From assembly GCF_019320115.1 (NCBI RefSeq), contig NC_089587.1, forward strand, positions 100,218,166 through 100,282,165: 64,000 bases of DNA, in the 5' to 3' direction. The notes under the pieces were generated by a model, which did not search any database, had not been told where the DNA came from, and saw only the letters and a program-made list of their open reading frames with translations. Below are positions 35,691 through 48,684 of this stretch, in pieces. Source of the stretch: Miscanthus floridulus (lineage: Eukaryota; Streptophyta; Magnoliopsida; Poales; Poaceae). The position numbers and the translations under genes are program-made. How positions within the stretch are numbered: the first letter of the stretch is position 1; every line of letters starts with the position of its first letter.

Positions 35691-36195
35691 ACCTCAGTCT
35701 TACTGTTTATTTCCATTCAATGCTTGCTCCTACTGTGCCCCAGCCCGAGCACTCTCGGCCTAGGTCGCTCGGGGGCTCTACGGGGGTGCGATACCACCTC
35801 CTTTTTACTATCATATAGTAACACTTTTCACCCAAACAAAAGGGCGTCGCCCAAACGAAAGGGCATCCCATTCCTTTGATTACCCAACGTAACTTGTGCT
35901 TTAGCCTCTCGACCGATCACACCCTGCCATGACCTACGATTATGAGTAGCTGAGCCTTGCGGGCCATGCTCGGGTTCTTAAGGTTGTAGCCTATGGGTCA
36001 ACGGGTAGGTGCAAAAAAGAAAGGATAAAAAACAAAGCTACGCAAGGATTAAAACAAGGGCGGACGAGACAATCTTCCCCTCATGAGTGATTTCATCACA
36101 AAATGAACCTCAAATATCCACGAATGTAAAACTATTCACATGGGGGCTCTCCCATGAATTCATCTTTTACATAAACTAACTATTTTACTCTAACT
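35691..36195. other. Non-coding 3' part of the Tat element
   Basis: Follows the pol stop codon. It holds CTCGGGGGCTC-type strings and ATTTCATCACAAAATGAACC, which recurs in the second Tat element near 63570. No coding sequence. Confidence 0.5.
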
Positions 36196-39100
36196 CTATT
36201 GTGGTCCCCTAGCGGTGTCGATTGACGGTGCGGTTGGCGAGGACGAAGGCAGCTCGGTTGAGGTCGGGATGATGGCGCTTGGCTCAGCTGTGGTCGGGAC
36301 AACGTTTGGCTCGGTTGGGGGCAGGATGACGCTCGCCTCTGACTCGGCCTCTGCTACCTCCGTAGGATGGATGACGTCTTCCCGATGCACATCTGTGGCC
36401 ACGGTCGAACGGTGAGCCTCCATCACCCACTGCACGGTGACCGACTCAGTGACCACCTGTGCGTGCAGCAACAAATTTTCCCCTAGCACATGGATCTCAT
36501 CTATGCTCCACCCATTAGCATATCCTCTATAGATGGCCCCAAAGTCTATATCAGGTAGTGGGTCACCACCGAGGTCAGCACCCCCGACGTCCAATAGAAC
36601 ATGCCATCGAAGATGAGCGCCCAAACTTCATTTGGGACCTCCATCAGCTGGACAGTGAGCATACTAGTGCTCAGACCTGACCCAAACACCTCGGAGAGCA
36701 CCACTTGTGCAATGTTGCGAAGCTGGTTGAGCTCTCCCTCAAAAGCGCATCACTCCTCAAGGGACTGGGCTAGCACCTCTGCGCTCTGACCGACTACCGC
36801 TTTGACTGTCTCCAGCTCTTGCTCTAGAGAGCCGATCTTCCCACCTATTTCTAGAAATGGATGACAAATTTAGGAGCAAGGAAAAGAAAAAAATCAAGGC
36901 ATCAACCAAGGGTAGAATAGGTACGTACCGAGGCAGGTGTTTTTGAGAACAGAAAGCCCTTCCTCTTGTTGGGTCACCCTCTCGAGTAGCCGAGTGTTCG
37001 ACTCCTCTGCCCTAGGCATCTACCCTCGGAGTGTGACCACCTCCTGCTTAGCGTCCGACTGGGCCTTTCGCTCCACTTCTAGGGCCTCTAGGGACTTCCT
37101 GAGCGCCACCTCAGTCTCTGCCAAGTGGGCCTTCGCTGTGTCGAGTTTCTACTCAGCAGCAGTCGCTCGCTCTACCGCACATAGTTCTGCCTCCCGTGCT
37201 CCCGTCACCTTGGCCGCCCAGTCTTTAGACACACGGCGGGTGGACTATAGCTTGTGCCTGAGCTCGTCGACCCACCACAATGCCACCGCTTTTTGCTCCA
37301 TCCGACCATGCTCCTCCTAAAGAAATCGGGACTTGCGGATCGACATCATCTCTAGGTCCTGTGAGACAAGAAGCAGGCATGCTGAGATAACCGTTTAAAT
37401 GCCAAGGAATCAAAGACAACACTAGGAACACAAAAAACTTACCTCTACAATGTGTGGCAGGTTGATAGTCATGGCCTCATGAATGAGCTCAACCCTCTCC
37501 AAGGCCTCCTTGAGCTTTGCCTTGGTAAGGCCGAGATCGGACTCCATCGACAGACCTCTCTCCCTAAGCAGATGCCAATGTGTCACCTCCTTCTTGTCAT
37601 GTAGGATGAATCGAGCCTTTTTTGGCTTGCTGGGGCAAGGCCACACCAGCTCGCGGGTTGCCCCCAACTCGCTGGAAGATCCAGCCATCATAGTATCAAG
37701 CGACGATTAGATCATCACCAACTCCTAAAATGATGGGATGGCTAGTGGCTCCACCCCGGTGTCTTCCTCGCTGTCGAAGGGGATGTCCACCACTAGGACT
37801 CCATGACTTGCCAGTGCCTGCTCTACCTCTGGTCTGGTCGTGGCTCCTCTGGCCCCCTCTAGCTCTAACCAGGCGGGTGAACCATGCGCTCCTCCGCCGA
37901 GCAAGATAGGGAGCCCAGCTTCCCTCTTCTCCTCCTCCACAACTGGCGGGGGAGGGACCGTAAGAGTCACCTCTGACTCGGCCTCCACCGTCACCATGGG
38001 GAACATCGCCATCATGGCCGCCACCATGCTCATGACCGATCGGGAAGGCATAGCCCCCATTAAGGAAGGTCGCGCTGCCACTAACCTGCTTCCCCTTTGC
38101 TCGTTGCAACTCATCATAGGCTGGGTCTCCACCCTTCTCACATGGAAGGTTGGGAGATCCCCAGTCCTACCAGCTCCTGGCCACTACCGCACAAGCGTAG
38201 GTTAGTCATGCTCAAAAACTCAACTATGAGAACAAAGGGAAGAATGAATACATACCCAGATGAAAGCGGTAGAATCTTGAAGCCCCGTCTAATTGATGAT
38301 GAGCTGACCAAATAAGGATCGCTCAGGGGTCATGACTTGCACCCCCTCGGATCAACCAAGGGTGGGGGCGACCTAGTCGGTCCCCGTTCGGCCTATGAAT
38401 GGCCATGGCCGCTAGCTCATGGTGAAACCACCAGAGCAACTAGCAGTACATCTCCCTGTTGGGGGTCACGCACATATGTCAACCCTAAAGACACAAGGGA
38501 ACGATCACGTCCCCCTGATCGACTAGCGTGCTCCACGACACTCGGAGCAGGGGGCCACAAAGTCGACGATGCCTCCAAAGGGCGTGGTGAGCGCGCCCAC
38601 TTCGCCTCCCGTTCGTGGGCAGCATCCTCACCCGTGGTGCATTTCCTTGACTCAGGAGCATCACCGCGTGTCTCTATATCGCGCCCGCCACCAACAGGCG
38701 TAGCCGTAGGCTCATGGTGCTCCACCAAAGTCACAGCAATGACCCTATCTTGCTCGTCCTTCGAGGAACTCGCATCATCACCCATCCTTGCGGGCTCCTC
38801 CGACTTGAGCTCTGCCTCCACGTTGCTCTAGCTTTGACCACCACAGACCCGCTGATTGGTCCCCTTCTCCATATCAAACCTCCACTGGACCTTCTCGTTT
38901 TTCTTCTTCTTCTTAGCAAGCGCAGCCTCCCTCTAGGCGGCTTGTCGAGCCGCACCTTCCGCCCCTCTTGGAAGATGCGGCCAGGATTTATACCCCATGA
39001 GCCCCTGTGAAATAGGTGGCTTAAAATCGATCAAAAGATCAAAATAGAAATAAAAAAGGTCACGGGAAAGGAGTATACTAGATCAGACAACTTCACAGCA

Positions 39101-39317
39101 TGGAGAGGTCCAGGCGTCCCTTTGAGGGACTCATTATCCCCCAACTGCAGCACCCGATCGAGACAACTCCAGACTTCATCCCTTGACAACTCCTCCAGCG
39201 ACGCGCAGTCAGGATCCATCGGGCCAGAGTATTCCCACATCGGCCACGTTGTCTCTGCCAACAGGGCGATTCAACGGCAGAAGAAGGTATGGAAGACCTA
39301 CAACCCATCAAGGCCAT
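36196..39317 (-). pseudogene. Antisense ORF block of the Tat element (aORF)
   Basis: Minus-strand coding-like pieces lie opposite to pol. The first, from about 39261, includes TTWPMWEYSGPMDPDCASLE and SRDEVWSCLDRVL. Later pieces are Glu/Ala/Val-rich linkers at 38821-38417 and 38141-37725. Next is a segment with KPKKARFILHDKKEVTHWHL (37691-37422). Then comes a coiled-coil stretch around 37300-36940 rich in Ala, Glu, Arg and Leu, with several in-frame stops. An acidic Pro/Thr-rich end closes the block at 36624-36196. Antisense ORFs with this layout are known in grass Tat/Retand elements and their role is unknown. Some breaks may be introns rather than lesions. Confidence 0.6.
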
Positions 39318-39529
39318 GCCACACGATTTCTTTCTATAATAGGATAACTACAAAATTATGATCTGAATTGACACAATGATGTACCAATCTTGAAGCAAGA
39401 TCAAAGGATCACGTCATCGCCTGAACCAAAGATAGATTTTAGACACATGCCTTTTAGGAAAAGTGTTCTTAACCTAGGGCAATTTTGGATCTAGCTAGCT
39501 AACAGTCAAGAAGTGTCTGCTAAAAATAC

Positions 39530-40052
39530 CCAGGAGTGGATCCAATAAGTTTGGTTCTATTAATAGATCGGCTAACTATTATCTGGGTATGTAGCTAGTG
39601 GTTTCTCCATACCTGCTCTAATCTAGCTAATAGTATGCAAAAAGATGTTTTTACTCATGTCTTTCTCACCTTATCCACTCTCAGCATCCGCACGCATCGA
39701 GAGATCAAAGATAAAACTCACACGAGGACACCTTGCCACTTGCACCTTCCTCTAGCCTTCTGGCTGTGACAAGCCTCACGATCATTGTGGTTGCGCACCG
39801 CACAAGCAGCCCCTACTCTTGCATCAACGACAAGGACAACTCTCACTCCTCCTCAGTCACAAGAGATGTTGGGGCCAAGGTGGCGATGGCAAGTTGGGAG
39901 ATGTGAAGATAAGAGATCGTAGACAAAAATTATCAACTCATCTATCTATTTGCAAATGGATCTAACCACCTCTGCATAATAGCTAGCTAACATTAACTAT
40001 AAGCTATTAGCTAGCTAACTACTAATAGTTAATGGATCCAAATAGGGTCTTA
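39530..40052. mobile_element. MITE-like element in the Tat 3' region
   Basis: The left side GTGGATCCAATAAGTTTGG and the reverse complement of the right side CCTATTTGGATCCATTAAC are roughly inverted, with many GCTAGCTAA strings near both ends. Borders are approximate. Confidence 0.4.
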
Positions 40053-40142
40053 TGCATCATTTGAATAGGTTAAAGATTTTTAGATTTCTTTAGAAAAAAT
40101 GTACCAGATCAAATGAGAAAGAGAGTAAGGTGGATTTTTAAA

Positions 40143-40519
40143 GGCCTGGTTTGGTTTCTAGTAGATTATGGAAGATGGCTTCCAAAGTCAAGCTAGGGAT
40201 CCAAGGAGGCCTAGCTTTTAAACTGATTCTAAAATTCATAGAGCTTCAAATTTTATAATCTCATAAGCTGATGCAACTTAGCTTCTTCCAACTTCCAAAT
40301 CTGAAAACACAATTATACCCTTCACATTTTGTGTCCCCAAGTTTCTTTGCATTTACCCTGGCTAAAGAATGAGGGTATTATGGATATTTTACTTTAAAAA
40401 GTTGACCAATCCTGGATTTTAGAATCTAAGGTTCCAATGTCTCCAAACTTAGATTTTATAATCTAAACTGTTTAGGATAGCTTCCATACTCCAGAAGAAT
40501 CCAAATAGGCAACAAGGCC
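40143..40519. mobile_element. MITE-like element next to the Tat 3' LTR
   Basis: Starts AGGCCTGGTTTGGTTTC and ends CCAAATAGGCAACAAGGCC. The ends are inverted imperfectly, and the interior has TAGATTATGGAAGATGGCTTCC and TAGAATCTAAG near-palindromes. Confidence 0.45.
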
Positions 40520-41403
40520 AAAGTCTTATTATCGGGTTCATAAACCCGGGGTCTCCAATGGACCCGCTTCCCTGCAATATATGGCCCAGTAGGCAACGTA
40601 GCGACAACATGTGTCTAGGCCAGCCTAGATACACAATGATAGGCCGAGATCATGATCTGGTCCCAACCGGCACCTTCGGCCAGGAGACCTAGTCAAAGCC
40701 CCAACCGGAAGGCCTTGCTGTGGTGGGACCACAGTCTAACTCTGACCCCGTTCCTCTGATTGAGGATATGTCAGGCCTTTGCTCGCCTCTTCTTCCCGAC
40801 CAACACGGTCGGGGCCAACTGGGAACGACCGACCAGGACGCCTGCTCGATGTGAGCCCGGGGAGCAGGCGAAGCAAATAAGGTAAGACGCTCAAGTCAAC
40901 GATAATACCGAGGACCATACCCTGATATGCCCTGCGCACCTATTGGACGGTGCCACCAGGCCATATCAGACGGACACTGTACAGTCTTCTAGACGCATCA
41001 GAACACAAACAATATTGTGGGCGCCGTCGTTCGCCATCCCTGGTGAACACTATGCAGCCTGCCAGGTCATGAACCGTAAGGTGGGCAAACACTGTGCAGC
41101 CTATCAGATACAGTAGGTCATGAACAGTAAGGTGGGCGATGGTGTGTCGTACCCGATAGCATGGGCAAGAAGACTAGGTAGCACAAGTACACATTATCTC
41201 CCTTTTCATCTTTGACTTGTAAGGCCATCTTCTTCATCTATAAAAAGGGACGTGCTCTCTCCTAAAAGGACGACGGCTAAACGGCTCAACAGCTCTAGAA
41301 GGAGCAAAATAGCTCAACAGCTCTACATCTCGATAGCAACACAGTCTACACGCTCTCAACAGCTGGTAAGCTCAGACACCCAGAGCATACGCTCCAATAC
41401 TTA

Positions 41404-41737
41404 TGGGGTGTTTGGTTTCTCCTCCTAAACTTTAGTCATTGTCCCATCGGATGTTTGGACACATGCATGGAGTATTAAATATAGACTAATTATAAAATTA
41501 ATTGCACAGCTTGTGACTAATTTATGAGATGAATCTTTTAAGCCTAATTAGTCCATGATTTGATAATGTAGCGCTACAGTAAACATGTGCTAATGACGGA
41601 TTAATTAGGCTTAATAAATTCGTCTCGTGGAGTGCTGACGGATTCTGTAATTTATTTTTTTATTAGTATCCGAACAACCCATGCGACACCCTCACGTGAC
41701 ACATCCTAAATTTTAGTCACCAGATCTAAACATCCCC
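41404..41737. mobile_element. Tourist-like MITE inside the Tat 3' LTR
   Basis: Flanked by TTA at 41401-41403 and 41738-41740. Ends GGGGTGTTTGGTTTC and GATCTAAACATCCCC are inverted. The 5' LTR shows the unoccupied site (CAATACTTAGCATATG, about 30452). The interior (GCTAATGACGGATTAATTAGGC) matches, in reverse, the MITE at 55635-55965. Confidence 0.8.
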
Positions 41738-41902
41738 TTAGCGCACGTTTGAGCATCCGTCACTCTCTTCCACTCGGTTCAGAGTCCGACTGGGCCTCTA
41801 ACACCCCCTTTCTATTTCTTACTCGTTTGTAACTCCACAATAAACTTCAAGCACTCGGGCTCAGGAATAAAGTCACCAACCAACTAAAATTGGATGTAGG
41901 GC

Positions 41903-43272
41903 TGTCGACACAGAATTTTTGTCTCCATGTCGAGGACACACGCAGCAAGCCGGAAGGGTCCGCTCGATGGAGCAGATCCGCCTAGCTTCAGCGCAAGGGT
42001 GGTCGATCCTACGCAATCCTCCCGAGATGTGCCAGTCAATTTGACCCTACAATTGATAAGGAGAGAAAGCTCATCAGTAATTAAGGGCAGAACGTGCTGG
42101 TGTTGCCAAACAGTCCCGAATGTGTGGCTCTGAGAGCCGATATGAGAGGAGATCGACTAAATAGTCGATTCCAGCATATTTATAAGAATAAATTGATTAA
42201 AGCTCATGGGATCGTATACGAAGAATCGGTTATCATTTAGGATAAATATTATTTAAGCAAATATTAATCAATGGCAATAAGATATCAATGATGATTGGTT
42301 TATACTGAGCCAATGATTACAAGTAACCGAACTCCTTTTTATATAAAGAGACAATTCAACGCCACTTAACTATTTAATAAAGATAAATCTAATGCACATG
42401 TTAGATCTCATCCATCGCCATGACCAGTGGGGCATGAGGCAGAATCATGCAGGCCGTAGTAACAACAATAGACTCGATGACCCTAACTTATTACTAATAT
42501 CAGTGGGGCATAAGACAGAATCATGCAGGCCGTAATACAATAATAAGATCATGGGGCTAATATATCTTTCAACTTATCTCTACTTCAATGATCTTGTAAT
42601 GTGAACTGTTCGTGAAAGCGCTTGATATCGGCTAAACAGCCGATTCAGGCATGGTGCACAGTTAAGGTCATGCCTTCTCAGGAACGGGTTTACCAACTAA
42701 CGATCCCCACTCCACGGTGCCAACAGTGGTGTGAGAGGCAGAATCTCACAAGCCGTGATGACGGGCCACGGAACAGTTTTCATTAACTAATAGATCTACT
42801 AAGATCGGATATGCCTTAACCGCACACCATGCACGATTAAGATTGACGCAAAACAGCCTAGATCTATTCCTACTCCTACTCCTAAGGGGTGGCCGGAGCC
42901 GAAAAAAGTAATTGACTTGTGTTTGATTGATTGTTGTCTTTACAATAGCCAAGGTCTGGTATTTATACCCGGAGTCTAAATATGAATCCTATTCAAGCAC
43001 GATTTTGTTACAACATTTGGCATAAAATGAAAATATTCCTAATTTAAGATAACTTGGACTCTAATCTTTTTCTTTTTGTAGAGTCCAGCATGTCTCGTCC
43101 CAGCGCCAATCATAGCCTCTGTCGTTATCTACTGGCGCTATTTGAAGAAAGCCGATTCTAGTGCTACATCTGAATCAGCTGGTTCTGATCCGCACGCAAT
43201 CGATTCCTCGCTGACATGATTTTGGGAGCTCTCGAGCTTCTGAGATTCTCCTTTCAAATTCTGGTATAAACA
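41903..43272 (+). repeat. Solo LTR, family D, perfect 5-bp target duplication
   Basis: Runs TGTCGACACAGAATTTTTG...CTGGTATAAACA and is flanked by AGGGC on both sides (41898-41902 and 43273-43277). The Tat 5' LTR has the empty site (GGATGTAGGGCACATTG, near 30617). Inside are three related strings built on GGGGCATGAGGCAGAATCATGCAGGCCGT (near 42430, 42506 and, weaker, 42728). No coding region. Orientation is assumed from TG...CA only. Confidence 0.85.
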
Positions 43273-43422
43273 AGGGCACGTTGCCTGAACTAGTATAATC
43301 CTGTGTCATCACGTACTAGGCCACATCTGATCACAGCGCACGGTAAAACTATAAATATTTACTTGCTGACCATATTTCGCACCGGCATTTATATCACTTG
43401 AAGTCTTAAACTCTCATAATCC

Positions 43423-43698
43423 ATTACTCCGTACGCAATACTTCATCTATCTCTAAATATCTATCGTTTTCGTTTTCCATGAAATATCTTTAACTAAATA
43501 TATATTTAAAAATATTAATATTTACGGTACATAATTAGTATTATTGGAAAAATATTTAAATCTAATTTTTTTATTAAATTTATTTGAAGATATAAATGTT
43601 GCACGTATTTTTTACAAATCGAGTTAAAATTACAGCATCGATAACTATAGCGACAGTTATTTAGAGACCGAGAGAGCTGATAATCCAGACGGAGGGAG
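43423..43698. mobile_element. Stowaway-like MITE
   Basis: Starts ATTACTCCGTACGCAATAC and ends CCAGACGGAGGGAG, with AT-rich ATATTTAAAAATATTAATATT inside. This is the usual look of grass Stowaway/Mariner elements. It begins about 35 bp after the Tat 3' LTR. Confidence 0.6.
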
Positions 43699-45020
43699 AT
43701 CTTTCTCGTTGTTGCTGGCTTGCTACTGCAGGAGCAGCAGTTTGATTCTTTTGGACTGACTCTGGTCTGCAGAAAGGTGGCATGGCATGCGCTGCATTCT
43801 CTTCTTTCAACTTCAGCTGCAGCTGCAGTGCTGTGCAAGTGGCGACGTGAGTGCTACTTCTACACCTCCACGCCTAGCTTCCGCTTTGCTTGCTTGCTGT
43901 CGACCTGTCGTTGCCAGGTTGCCTGGCCAAGCCAAGCTGCCAGAACTTGCTGTAGCAGAGGCTGACAATCATAACAGCGGATGCAAACACGCAACAACAA
44001 AAGAGCAGAGCTGGGGTTCATTTCCCTGCCAGATCGCTGAGCACTCCTGTCGATCGAGTTGCTACCAAAATAAAGTAAGCGCATGTCTCGTTTTCTAAGG
44101 AGTTAAATATATAGAAAAATACTGATATTCATGATGTGTGGTAAAAATTTTACAATAATAACAGAATATTATATTAGGAGATACAAAGTTGATAAGTTTT
44201 ACTACACATCTAATTAAATTTAAAAAAGTTTCTGCAATCATATTACTCACCGGTCTCCTTGAGCTTGAGCTAACCAAGCTGTAGCGGTCTGTATTGTTAC
44301 AACTTGAGCTCGAGCTCGAGCTCGATCAAACCATCTCTTCCCTGTCTAGAAAAAGAACAAAAATCAAGCTTTAAGTCAAACAAGTTTAAATTTAATCAAA
44401 TATATAAAAAAACTACTAACTAATAAATATCATTAGATTAAACCATGAAATATATTTTTTTATAATAAAACTATCTAAAGATATAAATATGGATACTATT
44501 TTCTATATACCTAATCAGATATAGGATTATTTCACTTCTCAGAAACAAGATTTCCAGAGGGGAACCAGGGGGCCGTGGGGGCCATGCCCCCCTCCCAAAA
44601 AAAACAGTGAATTTTTTAATACCCTTATTAATAATACAACACAAAGCATATTTATCACATTTTAACACGTATTTTATCATACTATTGTGATTTTTTGTTA
44701 TGAACACTAATAACATATGTAGAAGCATAGAAAAATATGTTGAAATGTACACTTATGTACATATTTATCACACATACGATGTGCCATTATGTTTGTCCGT
44801 CCCCTTAAATCAAAGTTGTTGGTTCCGCCTCTGGAGATTTCCGTTCTTTTTGGACGGAGAGAGTATTATCTTATTATTACGACATTAATAAATAAAAACA
44901 CCATATATATTAACATCTATATTATGAAATAAATACATTATGAAAATATTTTTATGGTGTATCTAATGAATTTTAATTTGATATTGTAGATGTTTGTGAT
45001 TTTTTTTTTCTATGAGCTTG
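43699..45020. other. Intergenic stretch with MITE debris
   Basis: No gene is supported. A GAGCTCGAGCTCGAGCTCG run lies near 44308. About 44355-44530 looks like Stowaway/Mariner interior (AAGTCAAACAAGTTTAAATTT ... CTAAAGATATAAATATGG). A GGGGGCCATGCCCCCC palindrome sits near 44577-44592. A Stowaway-type end (TTTGGACGGAGAGAGTA) lies near 44868. Confidence 0.4.
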
Positions 45021-46693
45021 GTCTATGATGGAGAAGTTTGATTTACAACAAATTTAAAAAGCTTTATAATTGGAAAGAAGAGAGTGCAATGAATAGTGTC
45101 ACGAGGTGGAGCTACATAGTGCAGAACTCTTTAGCGCTTGATGAGGGACATATTGAAGAACCCTAATGCTAGGAAGCTGGCGTCCGGACGGCCAGACGCA
45201 TTGTCGGTGGGCCAAGCGACGCCAGCCCAAGACCCCCCGCTCCTTCGTTTCTAATTAAAAAAATCAGCTCATTGTCTATGTGATTGTTCCTATCCACTCG
45301 CTTGCTCCTATTCGCTTGCATGCTGCCTCAAGCGCTCGGTCGTTGGCCCAGCCAGGCGCTGCGCGCAATCGTCTCCGAGGCGCGGCGCTCGGGCGTCGAC
45401 CCTGCCAGGCCAAGCCCATTCCCCGTGGTGCATCCATCCCCCGCCATGCGAAGCCCATCCTCTGCCACGCCCAGGGTGCGCTGGCCTAGGCCACAGAGCA
45501 GGTGCTCGCCCAAGGGTGCTCGCACGCCTCACGCAGGTGCTCACCCAGGCCGCTGTAGGGTCGAAATGGCGGACTAGAGGGGGGTGAATAGTTCTTTCTA
45601 AAATTAATCATGTCAACTAACCGTAACAAAAAGCGGAATTAAAACTAACGGTCTAGCGAAGGCTACACCCTTCTATCTAAGTTATCAAACACCTTGAAAA
45701 GATCCTAAACAAGCAACTAAGGTGCCGGGCTAGCTAGAGCTCACCTAATTAATTCTAGGAGCAAGGTCACATAAACTTATGCCACTAGTACTTCAAGCAC
45801 GGGGGAGCTCCTACACAACTAGTAAGCAAAAGCACAAAGCTTCTAAACTCACTAGCAATGCTAGTCTATGATGGAGAAGTTTGATTTACAACAAATTTAA
45901 AAAGCTTTATAATTGGAACGAAGAGAGTGCAAATGAATAGTGTCATGAGGTGGAGCTACATAGTGCAGAACTCTTTAGCACTTGATGTGGGACATATTGA
46001 AGAACCCTAATGCTAGGAAGCTGGTGTCCGGACAACCAGACGCACCGTCGGTGGGCCAAGCGATGCCAGCCCAAGACCCCCCGCTCCTTCGTTTCTAAAT
46101 AAAAAAATCAGCTCATCGTCTATGTGATTGTTCTGATCCACTCACTTGCTCCTATTCACTTGCATGCTGCCTCAAGTGCTCGGTCGCTAGCCCAGCCAGG
46201 CGCGGCGCGCAATTGTCTCCGAGGCACAGCGCTCGAGCATCGACCCTGCCAGGCCAAGCCCATTTCCCACGGTGCATCTGTCCCCCGCCATGCCAAGCCC
46301 ATCCTCTGCGACGCCTAGGGTGCGCTGGCCCAGGCCACAGAGCAGGTGCTCGCGCGCCTCACGCAGGTGCTCACCCAGGCCGCTGTAGGGTCGAGATGGC
46401 GGCCTAGAGGGAGGGTGAATAGTTTTTTCTAAAATTAATCACGTCAACTAACCATAACAAAAAGCAGAATTAAAACTAACGGTCTAGCGAAGGCTACACC
46501 TTTCTATCTAAGTTATCAAGCACCTTGAAAAGATCCTAAACAAGCAACTAAGGTGCCGGGCTAGCTAGAGCTTGCCTAATTAATTATAGGAGCAAGGTCA
46601 CATAAACCTATGCCACTAGTACTTCAAGCACGGGGGAGCTCCTACACAACTAGTAAGCAAAAGCATAAAGCTTCTAAACTCACTAGCAATGCT
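45021..46693 (+). repeat. Tandem duplication across a transposon/LTR border
   Basis: Unit 1 (45021-45863) and unit 2 (45864-46693) both start GTCTATGATGGAGAAGTTTG and end in the LTR at CTAGCAATGCT. Each holds target DNA, the left end of the Mutator-like element, the GCCGC target duplication and the first 309 bases or so of LTR A. So the duplication happened after the LTR inserted. Unit 2 lacks 12 bases in a GCTCGC stretch. Confidence 0.9.
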
Positions 46694-48684
46694 CAGTAAT
46701 AAGGCAACTAATGCCAAATTAGAGAGCGCAAATTACTTAGCTACATAAACTAAGCAATGTGACTAACAAGGTTACTTAAACCAAATTAGTCACACAAGGG
46801 AGCTACTTTTATGCTACACAAGCAAGAAGGTAACTAGCAAGCTACACAAGCTAACTAATTATAAGAGAAACTACACAAGCACAATGTATAAAAAGAAAAT
46901 ATAGGCTTGTGTATGGGGAATGCAAACCAATAGAAAGAACAAGGTTGACATGATGATTTTTCTCCCGAGGTTCTCATGTTTGCCAACACGCTAGTCCCCG
47001 TTGTGTCGACCGCTCACTTGGTGGTTCAGCGGCTAATTGGCATCATCCGCCAAGCCCACACGTTGGGCACCACAAGAACCTATCCACAAGTGAGGGTATC
47101 TCAATGACACGCTCTACTAGAGTTGCTCTTCATGATCCCCATGGGGCGAGCATAATACCCCTCACAATCCTTCTCCTGAGCACCGCACAATCTTCTTACG
47201 TGCTTCGATGGAGCCACAAGCCACCAAGCCATCTAGGAGGTGGCAACCTCCAAGAGGAACAAGCACCACCGACTTGCAATTCGATCACCTAGTGCCACTC
47301 CTTGCAACCTCATGATGTAATCACACTAGAATCGCACTCACACTCAATCGTATGAACGCTATCAAGCGTATGTGAGTTAGAGGGCTCCCAAGCACTCCCC
47401 AAGCACACCTACATAGACCACCAAGGCTTAAGGGTGCTCAGCAAATAGCCCAAGGTAGGCCAATGGCTTTATTTATAACCCCACGAACAAATAGAGCTGT
47501 TACCCCTTCACTGCGTTGAAAACGCGCTGACCGAACGTGCCTTTACTACTGACCGGACGCGTAGGTCGCCAGCATCTAGTCACACCAAGGCTGCCACGCG
47601 TCCTTGTGTTTCAAACTAGCCATTGCCGCCAATGGCTAACTCATCCATGCGCTCTGTTAGTCACTCGACTAGACTCACTCTTCGGACGACCGGACTCACC
47701 ATGAGCCAGCGTTCGGTCAAGTCTAGAGACAATCTAGAGACATCAAAACAAGACTGGACACGCCCGATCAGACATGATCGAACTCGCCCTAGAGTCATGT
47801 CCTTTTCTGCTGAAAACCCGAGCGACACCAAGACATGACCGAACTTTATGAACAGTGTTCCGATAGAGTCTAGTCGAAGAACACCTCCAGAGTCCGATCG
47901 CCAAGCCAAGCCGTGCATCCTTTGGAACACATGACCGAACACTGAGGCCATCGACCTAACGCGCCCCTGCACAGAGTCCGATCGCCTCTAGCTGCTGCTC
48001 TAACTCTGTTCATCAACGACCGAATGTGTGGCCAGTGTGTTCGGTCACTCTCTCACACACACAAAATCTCAACAAGAAATTCTTGCTGAGAAAGGAGAAT
48101 TGCCGGTTGAGCTCAATTCTCTCTCACTGACACCTCGCTAACACGCATGCAAGCATGTACCCTTCCACTATTCATCAATAAGAAATTCTTGCTTAGCAAA
48201 GGGAATTGCCGGCTGAGCTGCACCTCCTCTATTTTCACCTTGAACTCCTCCAAATTGATCCAAATCAAATCCAACAACTTCTCCTTTGCAAATGTGCCAA
48301 CACCACCAAGTGTACACCACTATGTGAATGTGTGTTAGCTTTTTACAAACATTTTAAAGGAGTTAGTCACTCAATTCACCATGCCACCTGATCCTAATAT
48401 GTATGCAAAGTTAGATCACTCGAGTGGCACTAGATGACTGATATACAAACAAGTTTGCCCCTCTTGATAGTACGACCATCTATTCTAACCCGGTCATGCA
48501 CTTCTCTACACAACCTTTGATCGGTGAAATGAAATGCCCTAGGTTATAACTTTGCCTTGTGCATTCCATTCTATATCCTCCATTGTTGATGCAACACATG
48601 CACCAACCAATCACGTGACCATATTGGTTCATCGATCTTGACCTCACTTGCTCTTCACCATTGCTTCAGTCCATTAGCGCCAAG

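Larger units (their letters stand above)
29727..43387 (+). mobile_element. Decayed Tat-lineage Gypsy retrotransposon with nested insertions
   Basis: Layout on the plus strand: 5'-truncated LTR, a primer-site-like GTTGGCATCGTCCGTAGGG, gag start fused to RNase H, a second RNase H, integrase, an antisense ORF block, small inserted elements, 3' LTR. Two RNase H domains and antisense ORFs between pol and the 3' LTR are Tat hallmarks. A solo LTR (33202-35140) splits integrase. A MITE and another solo LTR split the 3' LTR. Both LTRs share a TATA box and long identical-looking stretches, but the 5' LTR has lost roughly its first 100 bases, so no target duplication is visible on the left. Confidence 0.85.
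40530..43387 (+). repeat. 3' LTR of the Tat element, holding a MITE and a solo LTR
   Basis: Begins TATCGGGTTCATAAACCCGGGG (normally TGTCGGG) and ends TTTCGCACCGGCA. Removing the two insertions leaves about 1.15 kb, in line with the other Tat LTRs. An internal duplication near 41069-41140 repeats GGTCATGAACNGTAAGGTGGGC. The TATA box is at 41239. Confidence 0.8.

Noticed and set aside
43720..44098. Overlapping plus-strand frames of 81 and 103 codons
   Set aside because: They lack any family signature and overlap in different frames, as expected by chance in a GC-moderate spacer.
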